DNA of 64,000 bases from Streptomyces venezuelae (lineage in GTDB: Bacteria > Actinomycetota > Actinomycetes > Streptomycetales > Streptomycetaceae): contig NZ_CP029189.1 in the NCBI RefSeq assembly GCF_008642275.1, forward strand, positions 7,682,268-7,746,267, read 5' to 3'. Below are positions 41,605-49,916 of the stretch, in pieces. Position 1 is the stretch's first letter. Each line of letters starts with the position of its first letter. The position numbers were made by a program, and so were the translations under genes. Under the pieces are notes generated by a model. The model did no database searches. It saw only the letters and a list, made by a program, of their open reading frames with translations, and had not been told where the DNA came from.

Positions 41605-42177
41605 TCAGGCGGCTGCGTTCTGCGCCTCGTCCTGCCGGCGTGCGGTGCGCAGGGCGTGACCCCACCACAGGAGGTCGTCGAGAAGGACCGTCACCGCCGT
41701 CCGGGCGCCGTCGGCGTCGCGAGGTGCTCCGGTCTCGTCGAACGGGAACTGGTGGAAGCTGACCGTCTCGCGGACCGTGGTCGCGTGCAGTTCGGCGAAG
41801 ACCGGACGCAGCTGCTCGACGGCGCGCAGCCCGCCTGAGAGGCCGCCGTAGGACACGAATCCGACCGGCTTGCGCCGCCAGACGTGTCCGGCGGTGTCGA
41901 TCGCCTGCTTCAGGGAGGCCGGGAAGGAGTGGTTGTACTCGGGGGTGAGGATCACGTAGGCGTCGGCCCGCGCCAGTTGTTCGACGAACGCATGACCGCG
42001 TGGTGTGAGGGAGGGCGTCCAGTGTGCCGGGAGGTCGGCGTCCGCGAGGTCGGCGACGGTGAGTTCGATGTCGGTGCGGCCGGCGGCGGCGGTTTCGAAC
42101 CAGCGGGCGACGGTGGGGCCGAACCTGCCTTCACGGGTGCTGCCGACGACGAGTGCGATACGCAGTGGAGTGTTCAT
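41605..42177 (-). CDS. NADPH-dependent FMN reductase family protein
   Basis: A 190-residue flavodoxin-fold reductase. The FMN phosphate loop is GSTREGRFGPTVARWF and the conserved LTPEYNHSFPASLKQAID contacts the flavin and forms the dimer. It reduces FMN or quinones with NAD(P)H. ATG at 42177. It is followed on the same strand only by the terminator, and sits downstream of the kinase gene on the same strand with a short gap. Confidence 0.92.
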   Translation of the reverse strand: MNTPLRIALVVGSTREGRFGPTVARWFETAAAGRTDIELTVADLADADLPAHWTPSLTPRGHAFVEQLARADAYVILTPEYNHSFPASLKQAIDTAGHVWRRKPVGFVSYGGLSGGLRAVEQLRPVFAELHATTVRETVSFHQFPFDETGAPRDADGARTAVTVLLDDLLWWGHALRTARRQDEAQNAAA

Positions 42178-42226
42178 GACTCCATGTGTAGAACGTCAAG
42201 TCCGGTTGAGGTCAAAGATCCCGGGG

Positions 42227-43975
42227 TCACGGGCGCCGGGTCAGCGCCGCGGGGGCGCCTGCCGACTGCGCACCCTCCGTTTCCAGCGTCAGCCGGTCCG
42301 GTTCGGCCATCGTCAGCACGTACAGGTTGCCCCGCGGGCACTCGAAGACCGCCGCGCTGTCGGTGGGATGGCTGGTGACGGCCTTGAACACCGCACCGCT
42401 CCCGCGGAACTGCTGCAGCCTGAGGGCCTCGGTGCATCCCAGGTTCCGCCCGGTGGAGAGCTCCTTGACGTCGCTGACCTGCCGGCCCACCAGCTCGCCC
42501 ACCGTCCCGCCGTTCAGCGTGACCGTGACGGAGAACTCGCCCGTCCGCGCTCGCGTCACACCGTCCGCCTGCGGTGTTCCGGGCCCCACACCCGTCCACG
42601 TACCGGCCCACGCGGCCGGCAGCGCCCCCGGCGGCTGCGCGGGCGAGGACGCTCCGGGCGAGGACGCTCCGGACGAGGAGGATGCGGGTGAGGCCGTACC
42701 GCGCCCACCGTCGCCGTTGCCCTCGTCGCGGTGATCGGGGTACCACACCGCGAACGCGGCAACGGCCAGAACGACGACGGCGCCCGCGACCGCACCGGCA
42801 CCCCGCGAGCGCAGGAGCGCCTGCCCGGCACTCCGTTCGGCTGGCGCGGGGGAGTACGGCGGGGTACTGGCACCCGCGAGAACCCCGGGCCGTGGCGATG
42901 CCGACGGCAGCGGCGGAGGCGACACCGGTACGGGCGAGGGCGCGGGCACGGCCACGGGCGTGGCGGGAGTGCCGTCCGCCGCAGGGAGCCCGGGCGCCGC
43001 GGGGGTGTCGTGGGCCCCGGGTGTTCCGGGGGCGCCGTGTGCTCCGACCCCGGCGGCGGAAGCCGTCCGGGGGAGGGCGAGGAGCCGTCGGAGCTCGGCT
43101 TCCCGGCGTCCGGCCTCGGCCGCCAGGGCCCGCGGGGCCGCGGTACTCCAGCTCCCCTCCGGACCGTCGCCCAGCCGCGCCGCCATGTCCTCGGGGCCGG
43201 GACGCTGCTGCGGATCCTTGGCCAGGCACTCCCTGACCAGCTCACGCAGCGGCTGCGGCACGCCGTCCAGCCGCGGCTCGTCGTGCACGATCCGGTAGAG
43301 CAGGGCCGGCAGGTCCAGTTCCTCCCCTCCGGCCAGGAAGGGGCTGCGGCCGGTCGTCGCGTACACGAGCACCGAGGCCAGCGAGAACACGTCGGCGGCG
43401 GCCCCGGCCACCGCCCCGGTGGCCTGTTCCGGTGCCAGGAAACCGGGTGTGCCGATGACCGTGCCGGTGCGGGTGTGCCGCGGGTCGCGGACCGTCCGGG
43501 CGATACCGAAATCGATCAGGAAGGGCCGCTCCGCGCCCAGCAGCACGTTCGCCGGCTTGATGTCACGGTGGACCACCCCCGCCGCCCGCACGCTCACCAG
43601 CGCAGCCGACAGCTCCTGCCCCAGACGCCGTACGGCCGGTGCTTCCAGCGGCCCGCGCTCGCGCACCCAGTCACCCAGCGACGGCGCAGGCACGTACTCG
43701 GTCGCCAGCCACTGCGGGGACGCCCCCGGTGCGCTGAAATCGACCACCGACACCGTCCACGGACTGCGCACCCGGTCGCTGGTACGTATCTCCCGGTCGA
43801 AGCGGTGCGCGAAGTCGGCCTCCAGGCTCAGCTCGCGGTGCACGGTCTTCAGCGCCAGTGCCCGCCCGGACGCCGTCCGCGCCAGGAACACCTCTCCCAT
43901 GCCCCCCGAGCCGAGGCGCGCCAGCAGACGGTACCCGCCGATCTCCAGCGGGTCACCGGGCCGCAAAGACTCCAT
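42227..43975 (-). CDS. Membrane-anchored Ser/Thr protein kinase (PknB-like)
   Basis: A 582-residue Hanks-type kinase. The P-loop is LGSGGMGEVF (21-30), the ATP lysine is K43, the catalytic loop VVHRDIKPANVLL, the metal motif IDFGIAR, and the activation segment ends GTPGFLAPEQ. After a Pro/Ala-rich juxtamembrane region comes one transmembrane helix at about 390-410 and an extracellular domain of about 160 residues with TGVGPGTPQ near its start and two or three cysteines. It has no PASTA repeats, so its signal is unlikely to be peptidoglycan fragments of the usual kind. ATG at 43975. Confidence 0.93.
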   Translation of the reverse strand: MESLRPGDPLEIGGYRLLARLGSGGMGEVFLARTASGRALALKTVHRELSLEADFAHRFDREIRTSDRVRSPWTVSVVDFSAPGASPQWLATEYVPAPSLGDWVRERGPLEAPAVRRLGQELSAALVSVRAAGVVHRDIKPANVLLGAERPFLIDFGIARTVRDPRHTRTGTVIGTPGFLAPEQATGAVAGAAADVFSLASVLVYATTGRSPFLAGGEELDLPALLYRIVHDEPRLDGVPQPLRELVRECLAKDPQQRPGPEDMAARLGDGPEGSWSTAAPRALAAEAGRREAELRRLLALPRTASAAGVGAHGAPGTPGAHDTPAAPGLPAADGTPATPVAVPAPSPVPVSPPPLPSASPRPGVLAGASTPPYSPAPAERSAGQALLRSRGAGAVAGAVVVLAVAAFAVWYPDHRDEGNGDGGRGTASPASSSSGASSPGASSPAQPPGALPAAWAGTWTGVGPGTPQADGVTRARTGEFSVTVTLNGGTVGELVGRQVSDVKELSTGRNLGCTEALRLQQFRGSGAVFKAVTSHPTDSAAVFECPRGNLYVLTMAEPDRLTLETEGAQSAGAPAALTRRP

Positions 43976-44205
43976 CAGTTCCCCCTGCCCCCGCAGCCGT
44001 TGCCGGTCCGCCCCGTGCGGACCGTCCGCCGGGCCGCCGTGACCGACCCTAGAGGACGGGCTCCCGCCCTGCCCGTGCCGGGGGGCACCTGGCACGGAGC
44101 GGGGGCGTCCGGAAGTCTTGGCCGACCTGTGATCCGATTTCGGGACACTCGCCCCACCAGCCCCCCTAATCTGAGCATGTTCAAAAATGGAGGGGGAGTC
44201 AAGAA

Positions 44206-45732
44206 GTGAAGATCAAGCGTATGGCCGCCGTCGCGGCCGCTGCCGTGGTGGGCCCGGTCCTGCTGACCACGCCCGCGCTGGCCGGCGAGCACGGGCAGTC
44301 TGCCGTGACCGTGCCGGATGCCGAGCCGAAGGACGACGCGCAGCCGGCCGCCGGGCAGGCGGCTCAGACGGAAGACGCGGCCAAGGCCAAGACCGAGGCC
44401 GAGGCCAACACCGGGGCGGGAACGGGGGCGGAGGGGGCCGCCGGGCCGTCGCCGGCAGGCGGGCCTTCGGCGCCGACGCCGGCCGTCCCGCAGTCGCCGG
44501 ACACAGGGACGCCCGTGGCCCCCGCCGTCCAGACGCCGGCCGAGGCCGTCGCGGACACCCCCGCCGAGGACCCCGGTGAAGAGTCGCCCACCGGGATTCT
44601 GATGGGGCCCGACGTCAGTGTGCGGGGCCTTCCGAAGACCGGTTTCAAGGCCGACGGCAGCTGGACCCCGCTGACCGTCCAGGTGGACAACTCGGGCCAC
44701 ATCGCGGTCGCGAACTACACCCCCGAGTTCACCGTCATGCAGTGGGACGGGAAGATCAAGGCCTCGCAGGTGAAGGTCGAACAGAAGGTCACCGCCGGAG
44801 ACGGATCCGTTTCCTGGCAGCCGGTGAAGGCGGTCCACGGCCCGCAGTACGGTCCGGGAATCGTCTACCGGCTCGGCACCACCGCTTCCGTGGCCGTCGA
44901 TGCCGTCTACACCGTCGACGTGCGGGTCAGCTTCGCCGCGGACACCCCGGTCGTCGCCTTCGACATCGCCTCCGACGGCAAGAGCCGTATCGGCGGCAAG
45001 ACCAGTGCCTCTCCATCGGCCTGGTACAACACGGCCATCACGGGTGCGACTCCCGGCAGCGACCAGCCCGTCGTGACCGAAGGCCCCGACCTCACCATCG
45101 GCGGCCTGCCCGCCGGACTCGCGGTGGGCGGGGCCTGGCAGGACCTCACCATCCACGTCGACAACTCCGGCAAGCCGGCCCTGGACGACTTCCACCTGTA
45201 CTTCAGCCTCGCCCGTCCCGACTGGGTCGGGACGGACGGTGAGCAGCTGCAGGTCGAGGTCTACGGCAAGAACGGCTGGGAGCGCGCCGAACTCGGCTAC
45301 AGCGACGGCTACTACGTGGTCAACCACCTCGCCGGCGGCAAGATCCCCGCGGGCAAGGCCTTCGACGTCAAGGTGCGCATCCGGTTCACCGCCGACACCC
45401 CGCTCGGCTACGCGCAGTTCCGCGCCTCCGGAACGGTCCTCGAGATCGGCTCCGACATCCGCAGCGACAGCCGCCCGGTCCTGGTGAAGATCCTGCCCGC
45501 CGCCCCGGACGGCGGTAACCGGCCCGCCCCGAACGGTGGCACCACGACGCCGATCAGCACCACGAACACCACCGGCACCGCCACCGGCGGCACGGGCGCA
45601 GCCGCCGGGGAGCTGGCCGCCACCGGTGCCGACGCGGCGACCAGTTGGGCGCTCGCCGGCGGTGGCGTGGCGCTGGCCATGGGCGCGGCCCTGGTGGCCG
45701 GCACCGGCCGCCGCCGCCGTACGACGGCCTGA
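44206..45732 (+). CDS. LAXTG-anchored surface protein with two repeated domains
   Basis: A 508-residue cell-wall protein. Signal peptide to about residue 27 (ALAGEHG), then an Ala/Glu/Pro-rich stalk of about 110 residues. Two related Ig-like domains follow (about 142-285 and 293-425), each starting with a G-LP-x-G pattern and VDNSG. A Thr/Gly-rich linker leads to the sorting signal LAATG near residue 470, a hydrophobic helix and RRRRTTA, fitting class E sortase substrates of Streptomyces. GTG at 44206 behind GGAGGGGGAG. Ligand unknown. Confidence 0.88.
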   Translation: MKIKRMAAVAAAAVVGPVLLTTPALAGEHGQSAVTVPDAEPKDDAQPAAGQAAQTEDAAKAKTEAEANTGAGTGAEGAAGPSPAGGPSAPTPAVPQSPDTGTPVAPAVQTPAEAVADTPAEDPGEESPTGILMGPDVSVRGLPKTGFKADGSWTPLTVQVDNSGHIAVANYTPEFTVMQWDGKIKASQVKVEQKVTAGDGSVSWQPVKAVHGPQYGPGIVYRLGTTASVAVDAVYTVDVRVSFAADTPVVAFDIASDGKSRIGGKTSASPSAWYNTAITGATPGSDQPVVTEGPDLTIGGLPAGLAVGGAWQDLTIHVDNSGKPALDDFHLYFSLARPDWVGTDGEQLQVEVYGKNGWERAELGYSDGYYVVNHLAGGKIPAGKAFDVKVRIRFTADTPLGYAQFRASGTVLEIGSDIRSDSRPVLVKILPAAPDGGNRPAPNGGTTTPISTTNTTGTATGGTGAAAGELAATGADAATSWALAGGGVALAMGAALVAGTGRRRRTTA

Positions 45733-45754
45733 CCCGCCACCCGCCACGCGCGAC

Positions 45755-45788
45755 GGGGCCTTCGGGGGACGTACCCCGAAGGCCCCTT
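45755..45788. terminator. Bidirectional hairpin terminator
   Basis: A perfect 13-bp inverted repeat (45755-45767 with 45774-45786, 6-base loop) followed by TT lies between the surface-protein gene and the convergent peptidase gene. Confidence 0.85.
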
Positions 45789-45872
45789 GGCCACGTCCGC
45801 GGAGGGCGGCCCCGACGTGTCGGATGCGTCCGGCTGACCGGCTGACCGGACGGGTGGACGGCGGGGGTTCGT

Positions 45873-47489
45873 TCAGCGCAGGGTCGGGATCACGTCGTGC
45901 GTCTCGTCGATCTCGCTCCCGGTGGTGCGGCGGCCGGTCGGCTCCGGGGGAGCCTCGTCCGTGCAGACCGTGCCCCGTGCGGGCAGCGTCAGAGTGCTGA
46001 GGTAGCGGTCCACCAGGGCACTGACGCATGCACTGCGGTGGTAGGCGGTGTGTCCTTCGGCGTCGAAGGTCAGCAGCCGTCCGCGGTCCAGCGTGGCGGC
46101 CAGGGCCACGGCGTCCTGGTACGGGGTGTCGGGATCCCCCGTCGTGCCGAGTACCAGGATCGGGGCGGAGCCCGCCGCCCGGTAGGAGCCCTCGAAACGG
46201 CTCGGGCGTTCCGCCGGCCACTGGACGCAGGCGGGCGCGTGGTTGTGGTCGTAGGTCGGCGGCCCCAGGCCGATCGGGGGTCCCAGCAGCGGTGCCGAGG
46301 CGGCTTCGGCGCCGACGAGCGCCCCCAGGAGCGGGCGACTGCCGGGGTAGACGCGGTCGGCGCACTCGACGGCGAGGTTGGCCGTGAGGAAGTCGAACGA
46401 CGCGGGTGACGGCGGCGACAGCAGGAACGAGGCCTGCCGGGCCTGTGCCGACCGCAGCGCCTGTCCCAGGTACGGCCAGATCTCCTTGCCCGCGTTGATG
46501 TTGAACATCAGACGGTAGGCCAGCGTGTAGCCGGTGGCAGGGCGCCCGCTCGCGGTGATCACCGGGTCCGCGTCCAGGTCCCGCTTCAGCTGTTCGAACG
46601 CCTGCCGCGGCCGGCCCTCCCCGAAACCGCAGGCCGCCGCTTCGCGCCCGCACCAGTCCAGGAACCGGCCGACCGCCGCGTCCAGGGCGGTGAACTGCGG
46701 GGCGTCGTACGCGTACGGGACCTCCGCGTAGCGGCGTGGATCGTAGGCCCCGTCCAGGACCATGGCACGTACCCGCTGAGGGAAGCGCGCCGCGTACACG
46801 GTGCCGACGTAGCTGCCGAAGGAACGCCCGTAGAAGGACAGCGTCTCCTCACCCAGGGCCTGCCTCAGCAGGTCGATGTCCCCGGCGTTCGACCCGGTAC
46901 CGATGAACGGCACCAGTCCCCCGGAGCGTTCCTGGCAGGCGGAGGCGAAGGCGGCACCCTGGCGCACGGCCTCCCTGAGGGCACCCGGACCGGGCACCCC
47001 GCGCGCACCGTCGACCGCGGCGGCGTACTCCCGGTCGTCCCAGCACTCCACCCGACCGCTGCGTGCCACACCCCGCATGTCGTACCCGACGACGTCGAAG
47101 GCGTCGCGCAGGGAGTCGGGCAGTGCCTCGTAGCTGCTGCGGGCGAAGTCCACACCGGAGTTGCCGGGCCCACCAGGATGCAGCACCAGGACACCGGTGC
47201 GGCGCGCCGGGTCCGCTGCGGCCCGGCGGGTGACCGCGAGCGCGAGCGTGGGACCGGTGGGCCGGCGGTAGTCCAACGGCACCCGGGCGGTCGCGCACTC
47301 GAAGCCGTCCGCCGCCCCGTCACAGGGACCCCAGGACAGCACCGGCACGGGCGGTGCCCCCGGCCCGCCCGCCCCCGCCGCCCCGGCGACGGCTCCGGGC
47401 GCCCCTCCCAGGAGTGCGGTGATCGCGATCAGGACCAGGGATATCCCCCACACCACGCGCCTTCGGGGGGCGTCGGCCGAACGGGTCAT
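45873..47489 (-). CDS. Secreted S33-family tripeptidyl aminopeptidase-like hydrolase
   Basis: A 538-residue exported alpha/beta hydrolase. The N-terminal signal region (WGISLVLIAITALLGGAPG) is followed by the oxyanion stretch LHPGGPGNSG, the nucleophile S223 in GRSFGSYVG, the acid in GTTGDPDTPYQDA, and the base in AEGHTAYHRSAC. This layout is typical of Streptomyces tripeptidyl aminopeptidases and SlpD/SlpE-like enzymes, which degrade peptides outside the cell. The absence of a lipobox suggests free secretion. ATG at 47489 with AAGGAG upstream. Confidence 0.93.
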   Translation of the reverse strand: MTRSADAPRRRVVWGISLVLIAITALLGGAPGAVAGAAGAGGPGAPPVPVLSWGPCDGAADGFECATARVPLDYRRPTGPTLALAVTRRAAADPARRTGVLVLHPGGPGNSGVDFARSSYEALPDSLRDAFDVVGYDMRGVARSGRVECWDDREYAAAVDGARGVPGPGALREAVRQGAAFASACQERSGGLVPFIGTGSNAGDIDLLRQALGEETLSFYGRSFGSYVGTVYAARFPQRVRAMVLDGAYDPRRYAEVPYAYDAPQFTALDAAVGRFLDWCGREAAACGFGEGRPRQAFEQLKRDLDADPVITASGRPATGYTLAYRLMFNINAGKEIWPYLGQALRSAQARQASFLLSPPSPASFDFLTANLAVECADRVYPGSRPLLGALVGAEAASAPLLGPPIGLGPPTYDHNHAPACVQWPAERPSRFEGSYRAAGSAPILVLGTTGDPDTPYQDAVALAATLDRGRLLTFDAEGHTAYHRSACVSALVDRYLSTLTLPARGTVCTDEAPPEPTGRRTTGSEIDETHDVIPTLR

Positions 47490-47711
47490 ACGGTGCTCCT
47501 TCGTCACGGATGCTGGGGAACGGGCGACAACGTAGCGGCCGGCCATGGCCCCTGTCGGCCCGCCAGGAGTTGATTCCGGCTACCGTCAGGGTTGTACGCT
47601 CCCGCCCGGCCCGCAGTCCGGCCCACCGGCCCACCGGCCTGCCCGGCGCACTGGCCCACCCGGCCCCCGGTCCGGTTGCGGGCAGCCGCCGCCGGGCCCG
47701 CGCCAGGCCCT

Positions 47712-48286
47712 GGCGAGATGGCGATCGGGGTTGCCCATGCCGGCGTCCCATGGTGTGACGTCATGCCCGTGACGGGCTGTTCCCGCTGCCGCGGCCGTTC
47801 GTTCCCGGGTTCGACGTGTCGGGGCGCATCACCGCGGTCGGTGAGGGCGTCGATCCCGGCCGGATCGGGACGCCTGTCACCGCGCTGACCACGGGAGGGG
47901 CCCGGGCGGAGGTGGTTCTGGCACCCGTCGCGCTCAGCCTGGACATCGGCAGCGTGCCGCCGCGGACGGCGGCGGGTCCCGGCCGGGGTGCACCGACCGC
48001 CTACGACCTGATCAACACGGCCGCGCGGGTCCGTCCCGGCGAGAGCGTGCTGATCCACGCTGCGGCCGGCTCGGTCGGCACGCTCGCCGCCCAGTTCGCC
48101 CGCCTCGCCGGAGCGGGGCGGATCACCGGTGTCGCCGGCAGCGCCCGCCGCGCCCTGGCCCTCGTCGCGGAGGGCACGGTACGTGTGGACGTCAGCGCCG
48201 AGTGCAGCCGGGAAGGCCTGGCCACCGCCGTGCAGCGGCTCGCCGGGGGTGCCACCCACGGCAAGGGCGTCCTGCGCATCGCCTGA
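47712..48286 (+). pseudogene. Broken zinc-type alcohol dehydrogenase/quinone reductase gene
   Basis: The MDR-family N-terminal piece GEMAIGVAHAGVPWCDVM (from 47712) is in one frame and the continuation RDGLFPLPRPFVPGFDVSGR in another. Adding one G after the ATG at 47763-47765 restores the frame. The cofactor region GESVLIHAAAGSVGTLAAQF is intact, but then the sequence jumps to the C-terminal end LAGGATHGKGVLRIA. The first 30 or so residues, an internal block and the frame are therefore lost. About 190 codons remain of a usual 310. Confidence 0.8.
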
Positions 48287-48346
48287 CGCCCTGCTGGCCC
48301 CTGTGTGACGGAGCGTGGCGGGGTGTGGCGGGGTGTGATGGGTGGG

Positions 48347-48751
48347 TCAGGGCATTTCGTCGGGGTCGCAGGTCGCGCGGCGCAGCCCGATGGTGCGCAA
48401 GGCCCGCATCAGTCCTTCCTCGTCGCCCGCCCGGACGAGGTGGACGGCTCCGTCGGTGGTGACGATGCCGAGGTCGGCGGGGGCCGTCTCCGCCCTGGTG
48501 CGCAGCACGACGCCGCTGGGCGGATCCAGAGCGCGTACCCCCTGGAACACGCCGAGTGCGGCCGGATCGTCGTGAAAGCCCCCGGGGAGCGTGAGCACGG
48601 TGATGTCGGGGAGCAGGACCCGGGCGTGAGCCAGGGCGATGCCGGGCGTGTGGGCGTGGGAGATGACCCGGAAGTGGGGGTTGCGCTGGATCCGTGACCG
48701 CAGCAACTCCAACTCCGCACCCTCCGCCACACCGACCACCAGGACTGTCAT
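48347..48751 (-). CDS. Receiver-like protein lacking the phospho-acceptor
   Basis: A 134-residue single-domain protein. MTVLVVGVAEGAELELLRSR and the strand ARVLLPDITVLTLPG resemble a response-regulator receiver domain, but the position of the phosphorylated Asp (usually D-LPG) is Thr in VLTLPG. No output domain is attached. The ATG at 48751 has GAGG 7 bases upstream; a GTG at 48754 is adjacent. A pseudo-receiver adaptor is my best reading; other Rossmann-like folds are possible. Confidence 0.55.
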   Translation of the reverse strand: MTVLVVGVAEGAELELLRSRIQRNPHFRVISHAHTPGIALAHARVLLPDITVLTLPGGFHDDPAALGVFQGVRALDPPSGVVLRTRAETAPADLGIVTTDGAVHLVRAGDEEGLMRALRTIGLRRATCDPDEMP

Positions 48752-49154
48752 CACAATCCCTCATCCTCCGCCGTGACGGCGGACCCGTCGAGCGGGACGC
48801 TCCGCTTGGTGTGCGTCGCCTGGTGGTGGGACCCGGGCCGGGGCGGGGGATAGGGGCCTCCCCCGGTGACTCGCCTCATAGGGCCCAGGTCACATACGAA
48901 CGCGGCTAGTAGGCGCGGGAGGCGCTGAACACGGCGGGACGGGGGGTCGGGGGACCGCTCGCTGCGAGGGCCGCTAGTAAGACGGACCTTTGCCAGGGCG
49001 TCGGGGCGTCTGTAGAACTGGATGAGTCGCAAGGCGGCAGGGGTACTTCGGTACTTCACCCGCCGCCGACGAACCCCTCTCCATTGCGTGAGTGGCTCAC
49101 GCGTGTCTTCGGCATGCGTGCGACCGCCCTTGTCCCCGTCGGAAGGTTTCATCC
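48752..49154. other. Long leader region before the transglycosylase gene
   Basis: About 400 bases. It holds two copies of GCTAGTA (48905-48911 and 48973-48979) and a hairpin-forming segment in which GGCGGC (49033-49038) and GCCGCC (49062-49067) enclose a GTAC-TTCG-GTAC tetraloop stem. The latter may be a structured 5' leader. I checked for the conserved blocks of the c-di-AMP (ydaO) riboswitch and did not find them. Confidence 0.4.
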
Positions 49155-49559
49155 GTGTCCAACACCGTCATCCGCCGCATCGCCGCTTCGAAGAAGGCCC
49201 TCGCGGGCACCGTCGTCGCCCTCGGTGTCGCCGGTTCCATGCTCGCCACCGTGCCCGCCCAGGCGGCCCCGATGAGCGCCAAGGCGATCGCACAGCAGAT
49301 GATCAAGGACCCGGCCCAGTTCGCCGCCTTCGACAAGATCATCTCCCACGAGAGCGGCTGGAACCACACGGCGACCAACCCCTCCTCCGGCGCGTACGGC
49401 CTGGCCCAGGCCCTGCCGGCCTCGAAGATGGCCTCCGCGGGCGCCGACTGGAAGACCAACCCGGCCACCCAGATCAAGTGGGGCCTGGACTACATGAACG
49501 ACCGCTACGGCAGCCCGGTCGGCGCCTGGAACTTCTGGTCCGCCAACCACTGGTACTAA
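49155..49559 (+). CDS. Secreted lytic transglycosylase-like protein
   Basis: A 134-residue exported muralytic enzyme. The signal peptide ends at AQAAP (about residue 38). The lysozyme-like domain has the catalytic glutamate in ISHESGWNHTATNPSSGAYG, then LAQALPASKMASAGADWKTN and ends in WNFWSANHWY. Such short SLT-type proteins cleave peptidoglycan during growth and sporulation. The GTG at 49155 has GGAAGG upstream. A strong terminator follows at 49625. Confidence 0.93.
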   Translation: MSNTVIRRIAASKKALAGTVVALGVAGSMLATVPAQAAPMSAKAIAQQMIKDPAQFAAFDKIISHESGWNHTATNPSSGAYGLAQALPASKMASAGADWKTNPATQIKWGLDYMNDRYGSPVGAWNFWSANHWY

Positions 49560-49624
49560 GCCGCCCGCGGGCAGCAGCACCAAACACTGCGCAGCAGGGC
49601 ACCGCACTGCGATGCGGGGGTATG

Positions 49625-49659
49625 AAAACGCCCGGCCGGGACTTCCCGGCCGGGCGTTT
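49625..49659 (+). terminator. Strong intrinsic terminator
   Basis: AAACGCCCGGCCGGGA and its complement TCCCGGCCGGGCGTTT flank a 3-base centre and carry an A-rich left side and TTT right side. It follows the transglycosylase gene by about 65 bases. Confidence 0.9.
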
Positions 49660-49814
49660 CTGCGTATACGCATACAGCCACCAGGCCACCAGGTGGCGTC
49701 GAGCTACGGGGCTTCGGAGGCGGGTGCCGTGAGCCCGGCCGGTCCCCGGGGGCTCTCGGGCCGGTCTGCGGGCTGATGGGGGTGTGGGCGGGAGCTGCGT
49801 CTCATGGTGGCTTG

Positions 49815-49847
49815 TCCCACAATGGGATCCGGAGCAATGGGATCCGG
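49815..49847. promoter_or_regulatory. Direct repeat and small palindrome upstream of the MFS gene
   Basis: CAATGGGATCCGG occurs at 49820-49832 and again at 49835-49847 (15-base period). The first copy overlaps the palindrome TCCCA-CAA-TGGGA (49815-49827). It lies 70-100 bases before the transporter start, a plausible operator. Confidence 0.4.
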
Positions 49848-49916
49848 GGCCGTGTGCTGTGGGTGGTCTGGCGGCCGCCCCCTTGGGGGTGACGGCTGAG
49901 AGGGGGAAGTGCCCTC

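Noticed and set aside
48752..49154. c-di-AMP (ydaO) riboswitch before a cell-wall hydrolase
   Set aside because: Such riboswitches often precede muralytic genes in Streptomyces, but the conserved GGGGGA-CC and CCGAA-CCCGACAGCUAACC blocks are not present.
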